Assembly (NCBI RefSeq): GCF_000420545.1
Contig: NZ_ATVD01000002.1
Location: forward strand, 62,001 to 126,000
DNA length: 64,000 nucleotides
Direction: 5' to 3'
DNA from: Arenimonas oryziterrae DSM 21050 = YC6267
GTDB lineage: Bacteria; Pseudomonadota; Gammaproteobacteria; Xanthomonadales; Xanthomonadaceae
Part shown: one piece after another, positions 1 through 9,952 of the stretch
How positions within the stretch are numbered: position 1 is the first letter of the stretch
Layout of the letters: every line of letters begins with the position of its first letter
Notes under the pieces: generated by a model
Seen by the model: the letters and a program-made list of their open reading frames with translations, nothing else
Told to the model about the DNA's origin: nothing
The model's database searches: none
Translations under genes and position numbers: made by a program

Positions 1-450
1 ATCGGATCGGTCTGCGGCATCGCATGGTCTAAGTCTTTTTCCCTTTCCGTGCAGGAAGGAGAATCGTTCTGTACTCAGATTTCGATCTATCGATATGGGA
101 TTCTGGTTTCCAGGCAAACAATCTTGACGCGGGGCGGACAAGTCGCGCAGTCGGAACTGAGCGGAAACCCTCGCGGCGGTGCGTTAAGACTGAAGCTGAG
201 GGTTGCGCCCGCAAGGATGCAGGGCCAGGAGCAGCAAGCTCACGTCATGACGACAATCCACGAAAAACTGGGCGATTCGTGGACCGTGCTCAACGACTCA
301 GACTATCTCGTCACCATTGATCAGGAGACCTCGGTGTACAGGGACTCTCCACTGGGGCCCCTTGAGCTCCACATTCTCGTTTCTCCCGGCCCATTGAGCC
401 TGATCCGCGAATCCCAAGTAGTCGAGCTAGCTGAACCCGCGCGACCTTAA
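1..450 (+). CDS. Unassigned open frame at left edge, possibly a partial gene
   Basis: This frame is open from the first base of the window to a TAA at 448-450, so it could be the 3' part of a gene that begins upstream, or a short gene starting at the in-frame GTG at 49 or ATG at 247. From the ATG at 247 it would encode 67 residues, soluble and rather acidic, with no motif I recognise. Base composition is less GC-rich than the neighbouring rluC. No clear ribosome binding site decides the start. It is tail-to-tail with rluC, 44 bp apart. It may be noncoding; the call rests only on the open frame. Confidence 0.25.
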   Translation: MGSVCGIAWSKSFSLSVQEGESFCTQISIYRYGILVSRQTILTRGGQVAQSELSGNPRGGALRLKLRVAPARMQGQEQQAHVMTTIHEKLGDSWTVLNDSDYLVTIDQETSVYRDSPLGPLELHILVSPGPLSLIRESQVVELAEPARP

Positions 451-494
451 GTTCTGATGCGGCCGATTCGGATGTCCGCATAACAACGGCTTGT

Positions 495-1448
495 TCAGGC
501 CAACCGATCCAGCACTGCCTTCAAATCATCCGCCAGCGGCGCATTGATCAGGTAGGGCTTGGCGCCGCCTTCGAGGGCGAATTCCATCGACGCGGCATGC
601 AGGAACAGGCGCTTGAGTCCGGCCTGTTCGGCGAGTTTCTTGTTGGCTTCGCGGTCGCCGTACTTTTCGTCGCCCGCGACCGGATGGCCAAGGTGCGCCG
701 CATGCACGCGGATCTGGTGCGTGCGACCGGTCTCGATGCGGACTTCGCAGAAGCTGTGGCCGGCGCGTCGCTCGATCAGGCGGAAATGACTGACCGAGGG
801 TTTGCCATTCGGGTCGACGCGCACCATGCGTTCGCCGCCTTGCATCACCGACTTCTGCAGCGGCATTTCGACCGTCATCGTGCCCTGCGGCATCTTGCCG
901 ACCAGCAGGGTCAAGTATTTCTTGTTCGGAGCTTCCTCGTCATCACCCTCGCGCAGCAGGGCCTGCAGTTCGAGCAAGGCGGCGCGCTTCTTGGCGATGA
1001 TGAGGACGCCGGAGGTGTCGCGGTCCAGGCGATGCACGAGCTCCATCGTCTCGTCCGGGCGCAGGGCGCGCAGGGCTTCGATGACGCCGTAGCTCAGCCC
1101 GCTGCCGCCGTGGACGGCGATGCCGCTGGGCTTGTTCAGGGCGAACAGGGCCTTGTCCTCGTAGACGATGCTGGCCGCCAGGCGGTCGAGCATGCCCTTG
1201 GGCGGCGTCTTCACGTCGCCGACCTGGTCCAGTCGGACCGGGGGAATACGCACCTCGTCCCCGCCCGAGAGCCGGGTGTCGGGCTTGCAGCGCTTGCCGT
1301 TGATCCGGACCTGGCCGCTGCGGACGATCTTGTAAATGATGCTGCGCGGGGCCCCCTTGAGCTGGCCCAACAGGAAGTTGTCCAGGCGCTGACCATCCCG
1401 ATCCTCGGGCACGAGGACCTGTTTCACACCGCCTGAGACTGTGGTCAT
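495..1448 (-). CDS. rluC: 23S rRNA pseudouridine synthase, RluC/RluD family
   Basis: A 317-residue member of the RluA family, which isomerises uridine to pseudouridine in 23S rRNA (RluC modifies positions 955, 2504 and 2580 in E. coli). An S4 RNA-binding domain covers about residues 17-75 (RLDNFLLGQL, then SGQVRINGKR). The catalytic domain follows, with the HRLDRDTSG signature at 139-147, where Asp142 is the expected catalytic aspartate. The late EKYGDREANK segment is also typical. It is divergent from rne with a 366-bp gap, the same pairing as in E. coli, which supports RluC over RluD. Length is normal for the family (about 319). The ATG start overlaps the candidate rne promoter region. Confidence 0.93.
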   Translation of the reverse strand: MTTVSGGVKQVLVPEDRDGQRLDNFLLGQLKGAPRSIIYKIVRSGQVRINGKRCKPDTRLSGGDEVRIPPVRLDQVGDVKTPPKGMLDRLAASIVYEDKALFALNKPSGIAVHGGSGLSYGVIEALRALRPDETMELVHRLDRDTSGVLIIAKKRAALLELQALLREGDDEEAPNKKYLTLLVGKMPQGTMTVEMPLQKSVMQGGERMVRVDPNGKPSVSHFRLIERRAGHSFCEVRIETGRTHQIRVHAAHLGHPVAGDEKYGDREANKKLAEQAGLKRLFLHAASMEFALEGGAKPYLINAPLADDLKAVLDRLA

Positions 1449-1469
1449 GGGTTTCCCATCTGCTACACT
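1442..1469 (+). promoter_or_regulatory. Candidate extended -10 promoter for rne
   Basis: TGCTACACT at 1461-1469 is an extended -10 element (TGn plus TACACT), with a weak -35 TGGTCA at 1442-1447, 16 bp upstream. A start near 1476 would give an rne leader of about 340 nt, similar to the long autoregulatory leader known for E. coli rne. It overlaps the first codons of rluC on the other strand. Assigned by eye only. Confidence 0.35.
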
Positions 1470-1814
1470 AACACCGCGAGATAACGTCCTGATTTCGCTC
1501 GATAGTCGGCCGAAAGCCGCTGTTTGGCGAATCCCGACAGGCCGCTACCACACCCCACGGGGGTGACCATGTTAGCCGGTCTGGAAGGCAGACGGATATC
1601 GCCTCGGGGTGACGCCCGGGCAGATCCGGAAGACGCTCGGCGTCTTTCGGGACCCCTAACGAACAAATGTAAAGCGCTCCCGTGGGTTCGCCCGACGGTT
1701 TTTAGTAGCGCTGGAAGTTCCTGCCGCGATCCGACTGCGCCTGCGCAACGGATCGAGCTAGACGGGCGCGGACCCCCGGCGTTCCTCGCGGTTGAGCGCG
1801 TGAGGACACTGACA
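1470..1814 (+). promoter_or_regulatory. Long structured 5' leader of rne
   Basis: About 345 bases between the candidate promoter and the rne ATG contain no credible gene. The stretch is rich in inverted repeats, including AAGACGC-TCG-GCGTCTT at 1630-1646 and ACCCC-ACG-GGGGT near 1555. In E. coli the rne 5' leader folds into hairpins that RNase E binds to repress its own mRNA. The position and length here suggest the same kind of feedback element, which is inference. An in-frame extension upstream of 1815 is open but shows no RNase E sequence, so it is treated as leader. Confidence 0.5.
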
Positions 1815-4800
1815 ATGAAGCGGATGCTGATCAATGCCACGCAGGCGGAAGAACTGCGTGTCGCCATCGTGGATGGCCAGAACCTGTACGACATCGACAT
1901 CGAGCAACCCTCGAAAGAACAGAAGAAGTCGAACATCTACAAGGGCCGCATCGTCCGGCTCGAACCTTCCCTCGAAGCCGCCTTCGTCGAATACGGCGGC
2001 GAGCGCCACGGCTTCCTGCCGCTGAAGGAAATCTCCCGCGACTACTTCGTCCCCGGCGTCGACCCCAACAAGGCCGGCCTGAAGGAAATCCTGCGCGAAG
2101 GCCAGGAAGTGGTCGTCCAGGTCGACAAGGAAGAACGCGGCAACAAGGGCGCGGCCCTGACCACGTTCATCTCGCTCGCCGGCCGCTACATGGTGCTGAT
2201 GCCGAACTCGCCCACCGCCGGCGGCGTTTCGCGCCGCATCGAGGGCGACGACCGCCAGGCCCTGAAAGAAGCCATGGACGCGCTGAGCATTCCCGAAGAC
2301 ATGGGCGTGATCATCCGCACCGCCGGTGTCGGCCGCGACGCCGAAGAGCTGCAGTGGGACCTGGACTACCTGCTGCAGGTCTGGAAGTCGATCACCGACG
2401 CCGCCCTGGCCAAGCCGGCCTCGTTCCTGATCTACCAGGAATCGCGCCTGATCATCCGCGCGCTGCGCGACTATCTGCGCGCCGACGTCGGTGAAATCCT
2501 CGTCGACACGCCGGCGATGTATGAAGAAGCCAAAGACTTCATGCAGTCGGTGATGCCGCAGAACCTGCGCAAGCTCAAGCACTACACCGACGACATTCCG
2601 CTGTTCAACCGCTTCCAGATCGAATCGCAGATCGAGAATGCCTACGAGCGTCAGGTCCGCCTGCCCTCCGGCGGCTCGATCGTCGTCGACCAGACCGAAG
2701 CGCTGACCGCGATCGACGTGAACTCCTCGCGCGCCACCAAGGGCAGCGACATCGAAGAGACGGCATTCAACACCAACCTCGAAGCGGCTGAAGAAGTCGC
2801 GCGCCAGATGCGCCTGCGCGATCTCGGCGGCCTGGTCGTCATCGATTTCATCGACATGGGCTCGGGCAAGCACCAGCGCCAGGTCGAGGACCGCCTGCAG
2901 CAGGCGCTGCGTCACGACCGTGCCCGCGTGCAGATCGGCAAGATCTCGCGCTTCGGCCTGCTCGAGATGTCGCGCCAGCGCCTGCGTCCGAGCCTGGGCG
3001 AGTCGAGCCAGATCATCTGCCCGCGTTGCGACGGCCACGGCCGCATGCGCAGCGTCGAGTCGCTGTCGCTGTCGATCCTGCGCCTGGCCGAAGAGCATGC
3101 GATGAAGGAAAACACCGGGCAGGTCCTGGTGCAGGCCCCGTCGGAAATCGCGAACTACCTGCTCAACGAAAAACGCCGCGCCCTGCTCGAGATCGAGCAG
3201 CGCCACGAAGCGCCGATCATCATCGTCGCCGACGAGCAACTGGAAACTCCGCACTTCAACGTCTCGCGTCTGCGCGAAGGCGATCTGGGCGAAGAAACCG
3301 CCAAGCCCAGCTACCACCGCACCACGCCGCGCAAGCTCGAAGTCCATGCGCTGACCAAGGCGCACATGAACGTGCCGGACATGCCGGCCGTGACCCATGT
3401 GCGTCCGACGCAGCCGGCGCCGACGCGCGAATTGCGCGAAGACGTCGCCGAGGCCGTGGCACCGGCTATGGCCGCCGCTCCGGTCGCTGCCGCGAAACCG
3501 GGTCTGTTCGCTCGCATGAAGGCGTTTTTCGTCGGCGAAACGCCGGCGCCGGCGCCGAAACAGCGCAACGACCGCAATGAGCGTGGCGAACGCGGCGACC
3601 GCAATAGCGGTCGTGGCAACGAGCCCCGCCGTGGCGAACGTCCCAGCCGCGATCGCGGCCAGAGCCAGAGCCAGGGCCAGGGCGGTCGTGGCGCTCCCGG
3701 CCAGGGCGGCAATCGTCCGCCGCAGGGTGGCCAGCCCAAGCCGCAGCCGCAGGGCGGCAAGCCGCAGAATCCGCAGGGCAAGCCCGGCCAGCCGCAGCCG
3801 CCCAAGGCCGAGCGCAGCGAAGAGCAGATTCGCCTCGACGAACAACGCAAGCTCGAACAACAGCAGCGTCGCGAAGAGCAGCAGCGCAAGGAAGCCGAGC
3901 GTCGCGAAGCGCAGCGCCAGGAAAACATCAAGCGTGAGGCCGAGCGCCGCGCGGCCCGCGATGCGGCGCGCCAGGCTTCGCCGGAAGGCGCCGATGGCGT
4001 GACCGTGAGCGTCGATCCCGCGGCGCCCGTCGCTGCGGCTGTGGTCGCTGCTGGTGTCGCCGGCGAAGGTGCCGAACAGACCGCCGAAGGTGCGAATGCC
4101 GAAGGCGGCCGTCGCCGTCGTGGCCGTCGTGGCGGTCGCCGCCGTCGTCGCCAGGAAGGCGGCGCCGCAGATCCGAACGCCGCCCCGAATGCCTCCAACG
4201 ACATGGACTTCGACGAAGAAGAGCCCGGCGACGACATGGAAGAAGGCGAGAGCACGTCGTCGTCTCCGCGTCCGTCCGGAAGCGTGGCGATGCCGGTCTT
4301 CGCATCCTCCCTCCCCGTGACTGCGTCGGAATCGGATTTCGATGATCTGTCGCCGGAACCCGAGGCCGTAGTGCGCACGCCGGCGGTGGAAACCCCGGTC
4401 GTCGAAACCGTCAAGGTCGAAACGCCCGTCGTGGAAACGCCGGTCGTGGTTGCCCCCATCGCGGTGACGCCGGCCGCGCCGGTGGTAGTTGCCGAAGCCA
4501 AGCCGGTGTTCGTCGCTCCGAGCGAGCCCGCCCCGGTCGTGGCCGCTCCGGCGGTTCAGCCGGTCGCCGCCCCGGCGCCCCGCGCGGAAACGCCGGTCGT
4601 CCCGGCGGCAGTCGTTCAGACCGCGCCCGTAACTCCGGTTGTCGAGACGCCGGCACCGCTCGAATTGGCGCCGGTCGAGAGCTACATCGCCCCGGTGGCC
4701 ACGCAAGCCCCGTTGTTCCCGACGCAGGTGTCGCCGGCCGTCGAGTCCAAGCTCAGCCTCGAACCGACGCAAAACGAAAATCTGTGGTCGCGTCCCTCGA

Positions 4801-4976
4801 CCCAGACCAGCGTTCCCGCACCGCCGGTGCAAACGCCGACGCCGACCCCGGCCGTGTTTACCACGAACATCGAGACGCTGCCCAACGAGTTCGCACGTAT
4901 CGTGCCGCCGGTGGCGCCCGTCGATCCGCTCGACGACGACGAGAGTGTCGAAAAGCGCGATACGCCACTGAGCTGA
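1815..4976 (+). CDS. rne: Ribonuclease E
   Basis: Endoribonuclease E, the main mRNA-decay and rRNA/tRNA-processing nuclease and scaffold of the RNA degradosome at the inner membrane; 1053 residues. It starts [10 protein letters not shown], preceded by GAGGA at 1802-1806. The S1 domain lies near 36-120. The Mg-binding catalytic aspartates are Asp301 (AIDVNSSR) and Asp344 (VVIDFIDM), matching E. coli Asp303 and Asp346, and the Zn-link cysteines are Cys402 and Cys405 (CPRCDGHG). After about residue 530 the protein becomes disordered: Arg/Gly-rich, Gln/Pro-rich, a charged KR/EQ coiled stretch, an arginine block near 780, an acidic patch, then Val/Pro/Thr repeats. This is the variable degradosome arm. 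Its divergence from rluC and its length favour RNase E over RNase G. Confidence 0.97.
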   Translation: MKRMLINATQAEELRVAIVDGQNLYDIDIEQPSKEQKKSNIYKGRIVRLEPSLEAAFVEYGGERHGFLPLKEISRDYFVPGVDPNKAGLKEILREGQEVVVQVDKEERGNKGAALTTFISLAGRYMVLMPNSPTAGGVSRRIEGDDRQALKEAMDALSIPEDMGVIIRTAGVGRDAEELQWDLDYLLQVWKSITDAALAKPASFLIYQESRLIIRALRDYLRADVGEILVDTPAMYEEAKDFMQSVMPQNLRKLKHYTDDIPLFNRFQIESQIENAYERQVRLPSGGSIVVDQTEALTAIDVNSSRATKGSDIEETAFNTNLEAAEEVARQMRLRDLGGLVVIDFIDMGSGKHQRQVEDRLQQALRHDRARVQIGKISRFGLLEMSRQRLRPSLGESSQIICPRCDGHGRMRSVESLSLSILRLAEEHAMKENTGQVLVQAPSEIANYLLNEKRRALLEIEQRHEAPIIIVADEQLETPHFNVSRLREGDLGEETAKPSYHRTTPRKLEVHALTKAHMNVPDMPAVTHVRPTQPAPTRELREDVAEAVAPAMAAAPVAAAKPGLFARMKAFFVGETPAPAPKQRNDRNERGERGDRNSGRGNEPRRGERPSRDRGQSQSQGQGGRGAPGQGGNRPPQGGQPKPQPQGGKPQNPQGKPGQPQPPKAERSEEQIRLDEQRKLEQQQRREEQQRKEAERREAQRQENIKREAERRAARDAARQASPEGADGVTVSVDPAAPVAAAVVAAGVAGEGAEQTAEGANAEGGRRRRGRRGGRRRRRQEGGAADPNAAPNASNDMDFDEEEPGDDMEEGESTSSSPRPSGSVAMPVFASSLPVTASESDFDDLSPEPEAVVRTPAVETPVVETVKVETPVVETPVVVAPIAVTPAAPVVVAEAKPVFVAPSEPAPVVAAPAVQPVAAPAPRAETPVVPAAVVQTAPVTPVVETPAPLELAPVESYIAPVATQAPLFPTQVSPAVESKLSLEPTQNENLWSRPSTQTSVPAPPVQTPTPTPAVFTTNIETLPNEFARIVPPVAPVDPLDDDESVEKRDTPLS

Positions 4977-5002
4977 TTGGGCGCGAATCGCCGGAACCGG
5001 GA

Positions 5003-5033
5003 AGGCACCCTCACGGGTGCCTTTCTTTTTTCC
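5003..5033 (+). terminator. Rho-independent terminator of rne
   Basis: Perfect 7-bp stem GGCACCC / GGGTGCC (5004-5010 with 5015-5021, loop TCAC), followed by a T-rich run TTTCTTTTTT. It sits 27 bp after the rne stop and before the convergent response regulator. Confidence 0.9.
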
Positions 5034-5038
5034 CCTCG

Positions 5039-5674
5039 TCAGCCGACGAGCACCGGATCGGTGACGCCATGCTGCATCGCCATTCGCGCGAGCGCGATGG
5101 TGTCCTTGATCCCGAGTTTTTCCAGCAGACGATATTTGTGCGTCGCAACCGTCTTGCCGCTTAGGCTCAGTCGTCGTGCGATATCCTCCGCCCGCAGCCC
5201 TTGGCAGAACAGCATCGAAATCTCCAGTTCGCGCGGCGAGAGCTGGTCGAACGGCGACAGGTTCTTGCCGCCCAGTGCGAGCTTCTGCGCGATGTCGCCG
5301 CCTAGGTAGCGCCGTCCGCGGGCGGCTTCGCGAATCGCACGCAGCAGCTCCGACGCATCGCAGGCCTTGCCCAGATAGCCGCTGGCCCCGGCGTCGAGCA
5401 GGCGCTGCGGCATCGGGCCGTCTTCCTGGACCGACACGATGACCACCTTGGCGATCTCACCCTTGACCAGGCGATCGGTGATGTCGAGGCCGCTGACGCC
5501 GGGCAGATGCAGGTCGCAGAGCACCACGTCCGGACGCAGGCGCCGGATCATCGGCAGGCCGTCCTCACCACTGGCCGCTTCACCGACTACCTCCATGTCC
5601 AGCTCCTGCTGGAGAATCAGGCGATAGCCGGTCCGCACCAGGGCATGGTCATCGAGCAGAAAGACACGAATCAT
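5039..5674 (-). CDS. gacA: NarL/FixJ-family response regulator, GacA/UvrY-like
   Basis: A 211-residue two-component response regulator. The receiver domain (about 1-118) has the acidic pair Asp8/Asp9, the phosphoacceptor Asp54 (VLCDLHLP) and the conserved Lys103. A LuxR-type helix-turn-helix covers about 144-203 (LSPRELEISM, then GKTVATHKYR). Overall length and the RYLGGDIAQ linker resemble GacA/UvrY, the regulator that in gammaproteobacteria activates csr/rsm small RNAs under a BarA/GacS kinase. No kinase gene is adjacent, as is usual for GacA. The start is the ATG at 5674, with GGAG six bases upstream; the frame stays open further upstream but that part looks non-coding. The family is certain; the GacA name rests on overall resemblance. 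Confidence 0.8.
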   Translation of the reverse strand: MIRVFLLDDHALVRTGYRLILQQELDMEVVGEAASGEDGLPMIRRLRPDVVLCDLHLPGVSGLDITDRLVKGEIAKVVIVSVQEDGPMPQRLLDAGASGYLGKACDASELLRAIREAARGRRYLGGDIAQKLALGGKNLSPFDQLSPRELEISMLFCQGLRAEDIARRLSLSGKTVATHKYRLLEKLGIKDTIALARMAMQHGVTDPVLVG

Positions 5675-5751
5675 TGCACTCTCCGGCTGGTTTCCCCGAC
5701 CCCACAGTACGAAGCCCGCTAGCTCAGAAACAAGACGCATAGCCGCAATTT

Positions 5752-5773
5752 CGGGTAGGAAAGCCCCTACCCG
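5752..5773. repeat. Inverted repeat upstream of the response regulator
   Basis: Perfect 8-bp inverted repeat CGGGTAGG / CCTACCCG with a 6-bp spacer, 78 bp upstream of the gacA-like start and 26 bp before the tRNA half-copy. It could be an operator or a leader hairpin. There is no T-run, so it is not an obvious terminator. Confidence 0.5.
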
Positions 5774-5798
5774 CCAGTTTCGCTAAACTAGTGTCCTT

Positions 5799-5835
5799 GG
5801 AGAGATGGCCGAGTGGTTTAAGGCAGCAGTCTTGA
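5799..5835 (+). pseudogene. Truncated 5' half-copy of tRNA-Ser
   Basis: 37 bases identical to the first 37 bases of the intact tRNA-Ser at 5928: acceptor 5' strand, D arm, anticodon 5' strand and the anticodon TGA. The match stops exactly after the third anticodon base. The rest of a tRNA is absent and is replaced by hairpin DNA. It cannot fold into a tRNA. It looks like a remnant of a tandem duplication, or of an integration or excision event in the anticodon loop. Confidence 0.85.
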
Positions 5836-5905
5836 GTGAATCGTCCGGAACGATTCACGACGGCGCAGCCGGCCCCGCAGGGGCGCAGGGCAGGAAGCCC
5901 TGCGC
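5836..5905. repeat. Three consecutive hairpins between tRNA half-copy and tRNA
   Basis: Perfect inverted repeats in a row: GTGAATCGT / ACGATTCAC (5836-5844 and 5850-5858, loop CCGGA); GCCCC / GGGGC (5872-5884, loop GCA); and GCGCAGGGC / GCCCTGCGC (5883-5891 and 5897-5905, loop AGGAA). The first starts on the base after the tRNA identity ends. None is followed by a T-run. Confidence 0.8.
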
Positions 5906-5927
5906 AAAACTGCCGCAACAAATTAAC

Positions 5928-6017
5928 GGAGAGATGGCCGAGTGGTTTAAGGCAGCAGTCTTGAAAACTGCCGTGGTAGTGATACCACCGTGGGTTCGAA
6001 TCCCACTCTCTCCGCCA
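5928..6017 (+). tRNA. serT: tRNA-Ser(UGA)
   Basis: A complete 90-nt class II tRNA with CCA encoded. Acceptor stem GGAGAGA pairs with TCTCTCC. The anticodon stem GCAGT/ACTGC encloses loop CTTGAAA with anticodon TGA at 5962-5964, which reads UCN serine codons. A long variable arm (GTGGTAG...) is present, as expected for serine tRNAs, with T-arm GGGTTCGAATCCC. A 37-base copy of its 5' half lies 92 bp upstream. Confidence 0.97.
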
Positions 6018-6020
6018 ATC

Positions 6021-6046
6021 AAAAAACCGCCCATCGGGCGGTTTTC
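6021..6046. terminator. Terminator after tRNA-Ser
   Basis: Inverted repeat AAAACCGCCC / GGGCGGTTTT (6023-6032 with 6036-6045, loop ATC), with A- and T-runs on either side. It can serve both the tRNA and the convergent YbjN-like gene. Confidence 0.9.
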
Positions 6047-6080
6047 TGATTTCAGGAAACGGGCGCGCTCCCGGCTTTCC

Positions 6081-6554
6081 TCAAAGATCGAAATCCTTCG
6101 CAAACACCCCGACCGCATTCTCCCAGTTCTCCAGATACAGGCCGATCTGTTCGGTGCTCGAGCCTTTTTCCAGATCGAGGTCCATCTGGATGTAGGGATC
6201 GTTCTCTTCGTCCATGAACACGCTGGCGAAGCGGCGCGTGCGGTTCCACTTGTTGATCGCGTCGAGCGTCGTGCCTTCCTTGATGTCGATGCCGAGCTGG
6301 AACTGGATCGACTGGCAGCGGCCCTTCTCGCAGCCGTACATGAAGATCGAGAAGTTGTAGCCGGCGACGGCGCTCTCGACTTTCGGATCGCCTTCGCCGT
6401 CGACGCCGAGCTTGGCGCGGTAGCCGTTGTCCTGCAGCACGGTGACGAGCTCGGCGCCGCTGATGCCGGTGGTGATGTCGCGGGCCTGCGCCACGGAGGC
6501 GCCGGCGGAAAGTAGCAAGGCCGCGATCGCGGCAAACATCGGGGAACGGCGCAT
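6081..6554 (-). CDS. Exported YbjN-domain protein
   Basis: A 157-residue protein with a clear signal peptide (first 24 residues, ending SVAQA). The mature part resembles the YbjN superfamily, a fold related to type III secretion chaperones and of unknown general role in bacteria. It begins with a GISGAELVTVLQDNGY helix and the DGEGDPKV strand, then FSIFMYGC and WNRTRRFASVFMD. Two cysteines near the middle (GCEKGRCQS) could form a disulfide if it is periplasmic. AAGGAG lies five bases before the ATG. It is 29 bp downstream of the LysR gene on the same strand. A second, diverged exported protein of the same type lies at 20565. Function unknown. Confidence 0.75.
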   Translation of the reverse strand: MRRSPMFAAIAALLLSAGASVAQARDITTGISGAELVTVLQDNGYRAKLGVDGEGDPKVESAVAGYNFSIFMYGCEKGRCQSIQFQLGIDIKEGTTLDAINKWNRTRRFASVFMDEENDPYIQMDLDLEKGSSTEQIGLYLENWENAVGVFAKDFDL

Positions 6555-6583
6555 GTCGGCTCCTTCAGGGACGGGGTGGAAAA

Positions 6584-8850
<2,267 letters not shown>

Positions 8851-8931
8851 TTATCACCGCGCCCTGCCCGTTTCCGCAACGAATTCCTGCGTTTTTCGCC
8901 CTCGGCCCGCAGCGGCCTCAACCCAGCGGGC

Positions 8932-9498
8932 TCAACCGCCTTTGCGTCCCAGCCACCAGGCCATGACGACACCGGAAATGGTCCAGCCCACGACCTGTTC
9001 CAGCAGATTGCCCAGCGTGAAATCGAACGGGAACAGATACCAGTTCCAGTAGGGCACGCTGACCGTGAGCCAGGAGAACAATCCAAGCGCCGCCGCGATC
9101 AGCACGCGCTTGCCGAAGCCGAACGCACCGAGCGCGAGCACAAACGCCACGACCAAGGCCGAGAGTGTGTCGCCGGCGACCTGCTTGATCAGATTCGGCG
9201 ACATGTCGGCGATCGCCGGATTGCCGCCCGGCTCGTAGATCACGAAGGCATAGCCGCTGCCCTTGTTCTCTTCCGCAAACGCGGCGACGGCGGCCGGATC
9301 GTTCATTTTTTCCGGCGGCAGGCTCGGATACATGTACACGCCCGGACCGGAGGTCGACGGCGCGATCGCCGCCAAGGTCGCTTTCTGGTCGGTCGGTTCC
9401 TTCATGCCCATCTGTCCGATCGGCAGAACCATATGCGCCACGGCGCCCCACATGAAAAACACGATGCCACCCAACAGTCCCGCGATCAGTACACGCAT
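8932..9498 (-). CDS. Integral membrane protein of unknown function
   Basis: A 188-residue protein with an N-terminal hydrophobic helix (about 2-28), a polar, presumably extracytoplasmic loop (about 30-105, rich in Pro and acidic residues), then three hydrophobic helices (about 110-135, 138-150, 163-182) and a basic RKGG tail. I do not recognise a named domain. It lies alone on the minus strand between serS and crcB with gaps of 114 and 67 bp, so it is probably its own transcription unit or the tail of the crcB unit. Function unknown. Confidence 0.75.
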   Translation of the reverse strand: MRVLIAGLLGGIVFFMWGAVAHMVLPIGQMGMKEPTDQKATLAAIAPSTSGPGVYMYPSLPPEKMNDPAAVAAFAEENKGSGYAFVIYEPGGNPAIADMSPNLIKQVAGDTLSALVVAFVLALGAFGFGKRVLIAAALGLFSWLTVSVPYWNWYLFPFDFTLGNLLEQVVGWTISGVVMAWWLGRKGG

Positions 9499-9565
9499 GG
9501 CCGCCTCCTCCCCCGAGTAGTGTCCCGAGGCTATGCCGGCGAGTTGCCGCGTGCAAGCACAGACG

Positions 9566-9952
9566 TCAGGCGCGCAGCCATTCGGCCAGGCGCGCGCCCA
9601 GCCAGACCAAGGCGAAGCCGCTGACCAGACTCAGCGCGAGATAGCCGAACAGCAGGCCGGGTCGACCACTGCGGCTGTAGATGAGGCATTCGAGCATCAG
9701 CGCCGAATACGTCGTCAGGGCACCCAACACCCCGACGATGAGAAAGCTCCGCCAGTACAGGGCCGACGGTCCGCGTCCTTCGAGCCAGGCGAACAGGAAG
9801 CCGGCGGCGAACGAACCCATCAGGTTCACCGCCACCGTCCCCCAGGGCAGCCCGTTGCCGAACTGCCGCAGCAGGAAGTCGCCCAACAGGTGCCGCCCGG
9901 CTGCACCCAGTGCGCCGCCGAGCATGACCAGCAGGAGCAATGTCCCATTCAT
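9566..9952 (-). CDS. crcB: Fluoride channel CrcB/Fluc
   Basis: A 128-residue four-helix membrane protein of the Fluc family, which forms dual-topology dimers that export fluoride. Family marks are GGALGAAGRH near the N-terminus, the GTVAVNLMGSF segment with the conserved Asn (about 40-52), and GVLGALTTYS around 74-83. No fluoride riboswitch precedes it; instead the ATG overlaps the rarA stop by 4 bp, so it is made from the ftsK-lolA-rarA transcript. Confidence 0.95.
   Translation of the reverse strand: MNGTLLLLVMLGGALGAAGRHLLGDFLLRQFGNGLPWGTVAVNLMGSFAAGFLFAWLEGRGPSALYWRSFLIVGVLGALTTYSALMLECLIYSRSGRPGLLFGYLALSLVSGFALVWLGARLAEWLRA

Noticed and set aside
1524-1814. N-terminal extension of rne to position 1524
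   Set aside because: The extension has no RNase E similarity and the ATG at 1815 with GAGGA upstream gives the conserved start.
1758-4832. 1024-residue open frame antisense to rne
   Set aside because: Its residues are the His/Arg/Asp-rich pattern of a GC-rich shadow frame; RNase E on the other strand has every catalytic residue.
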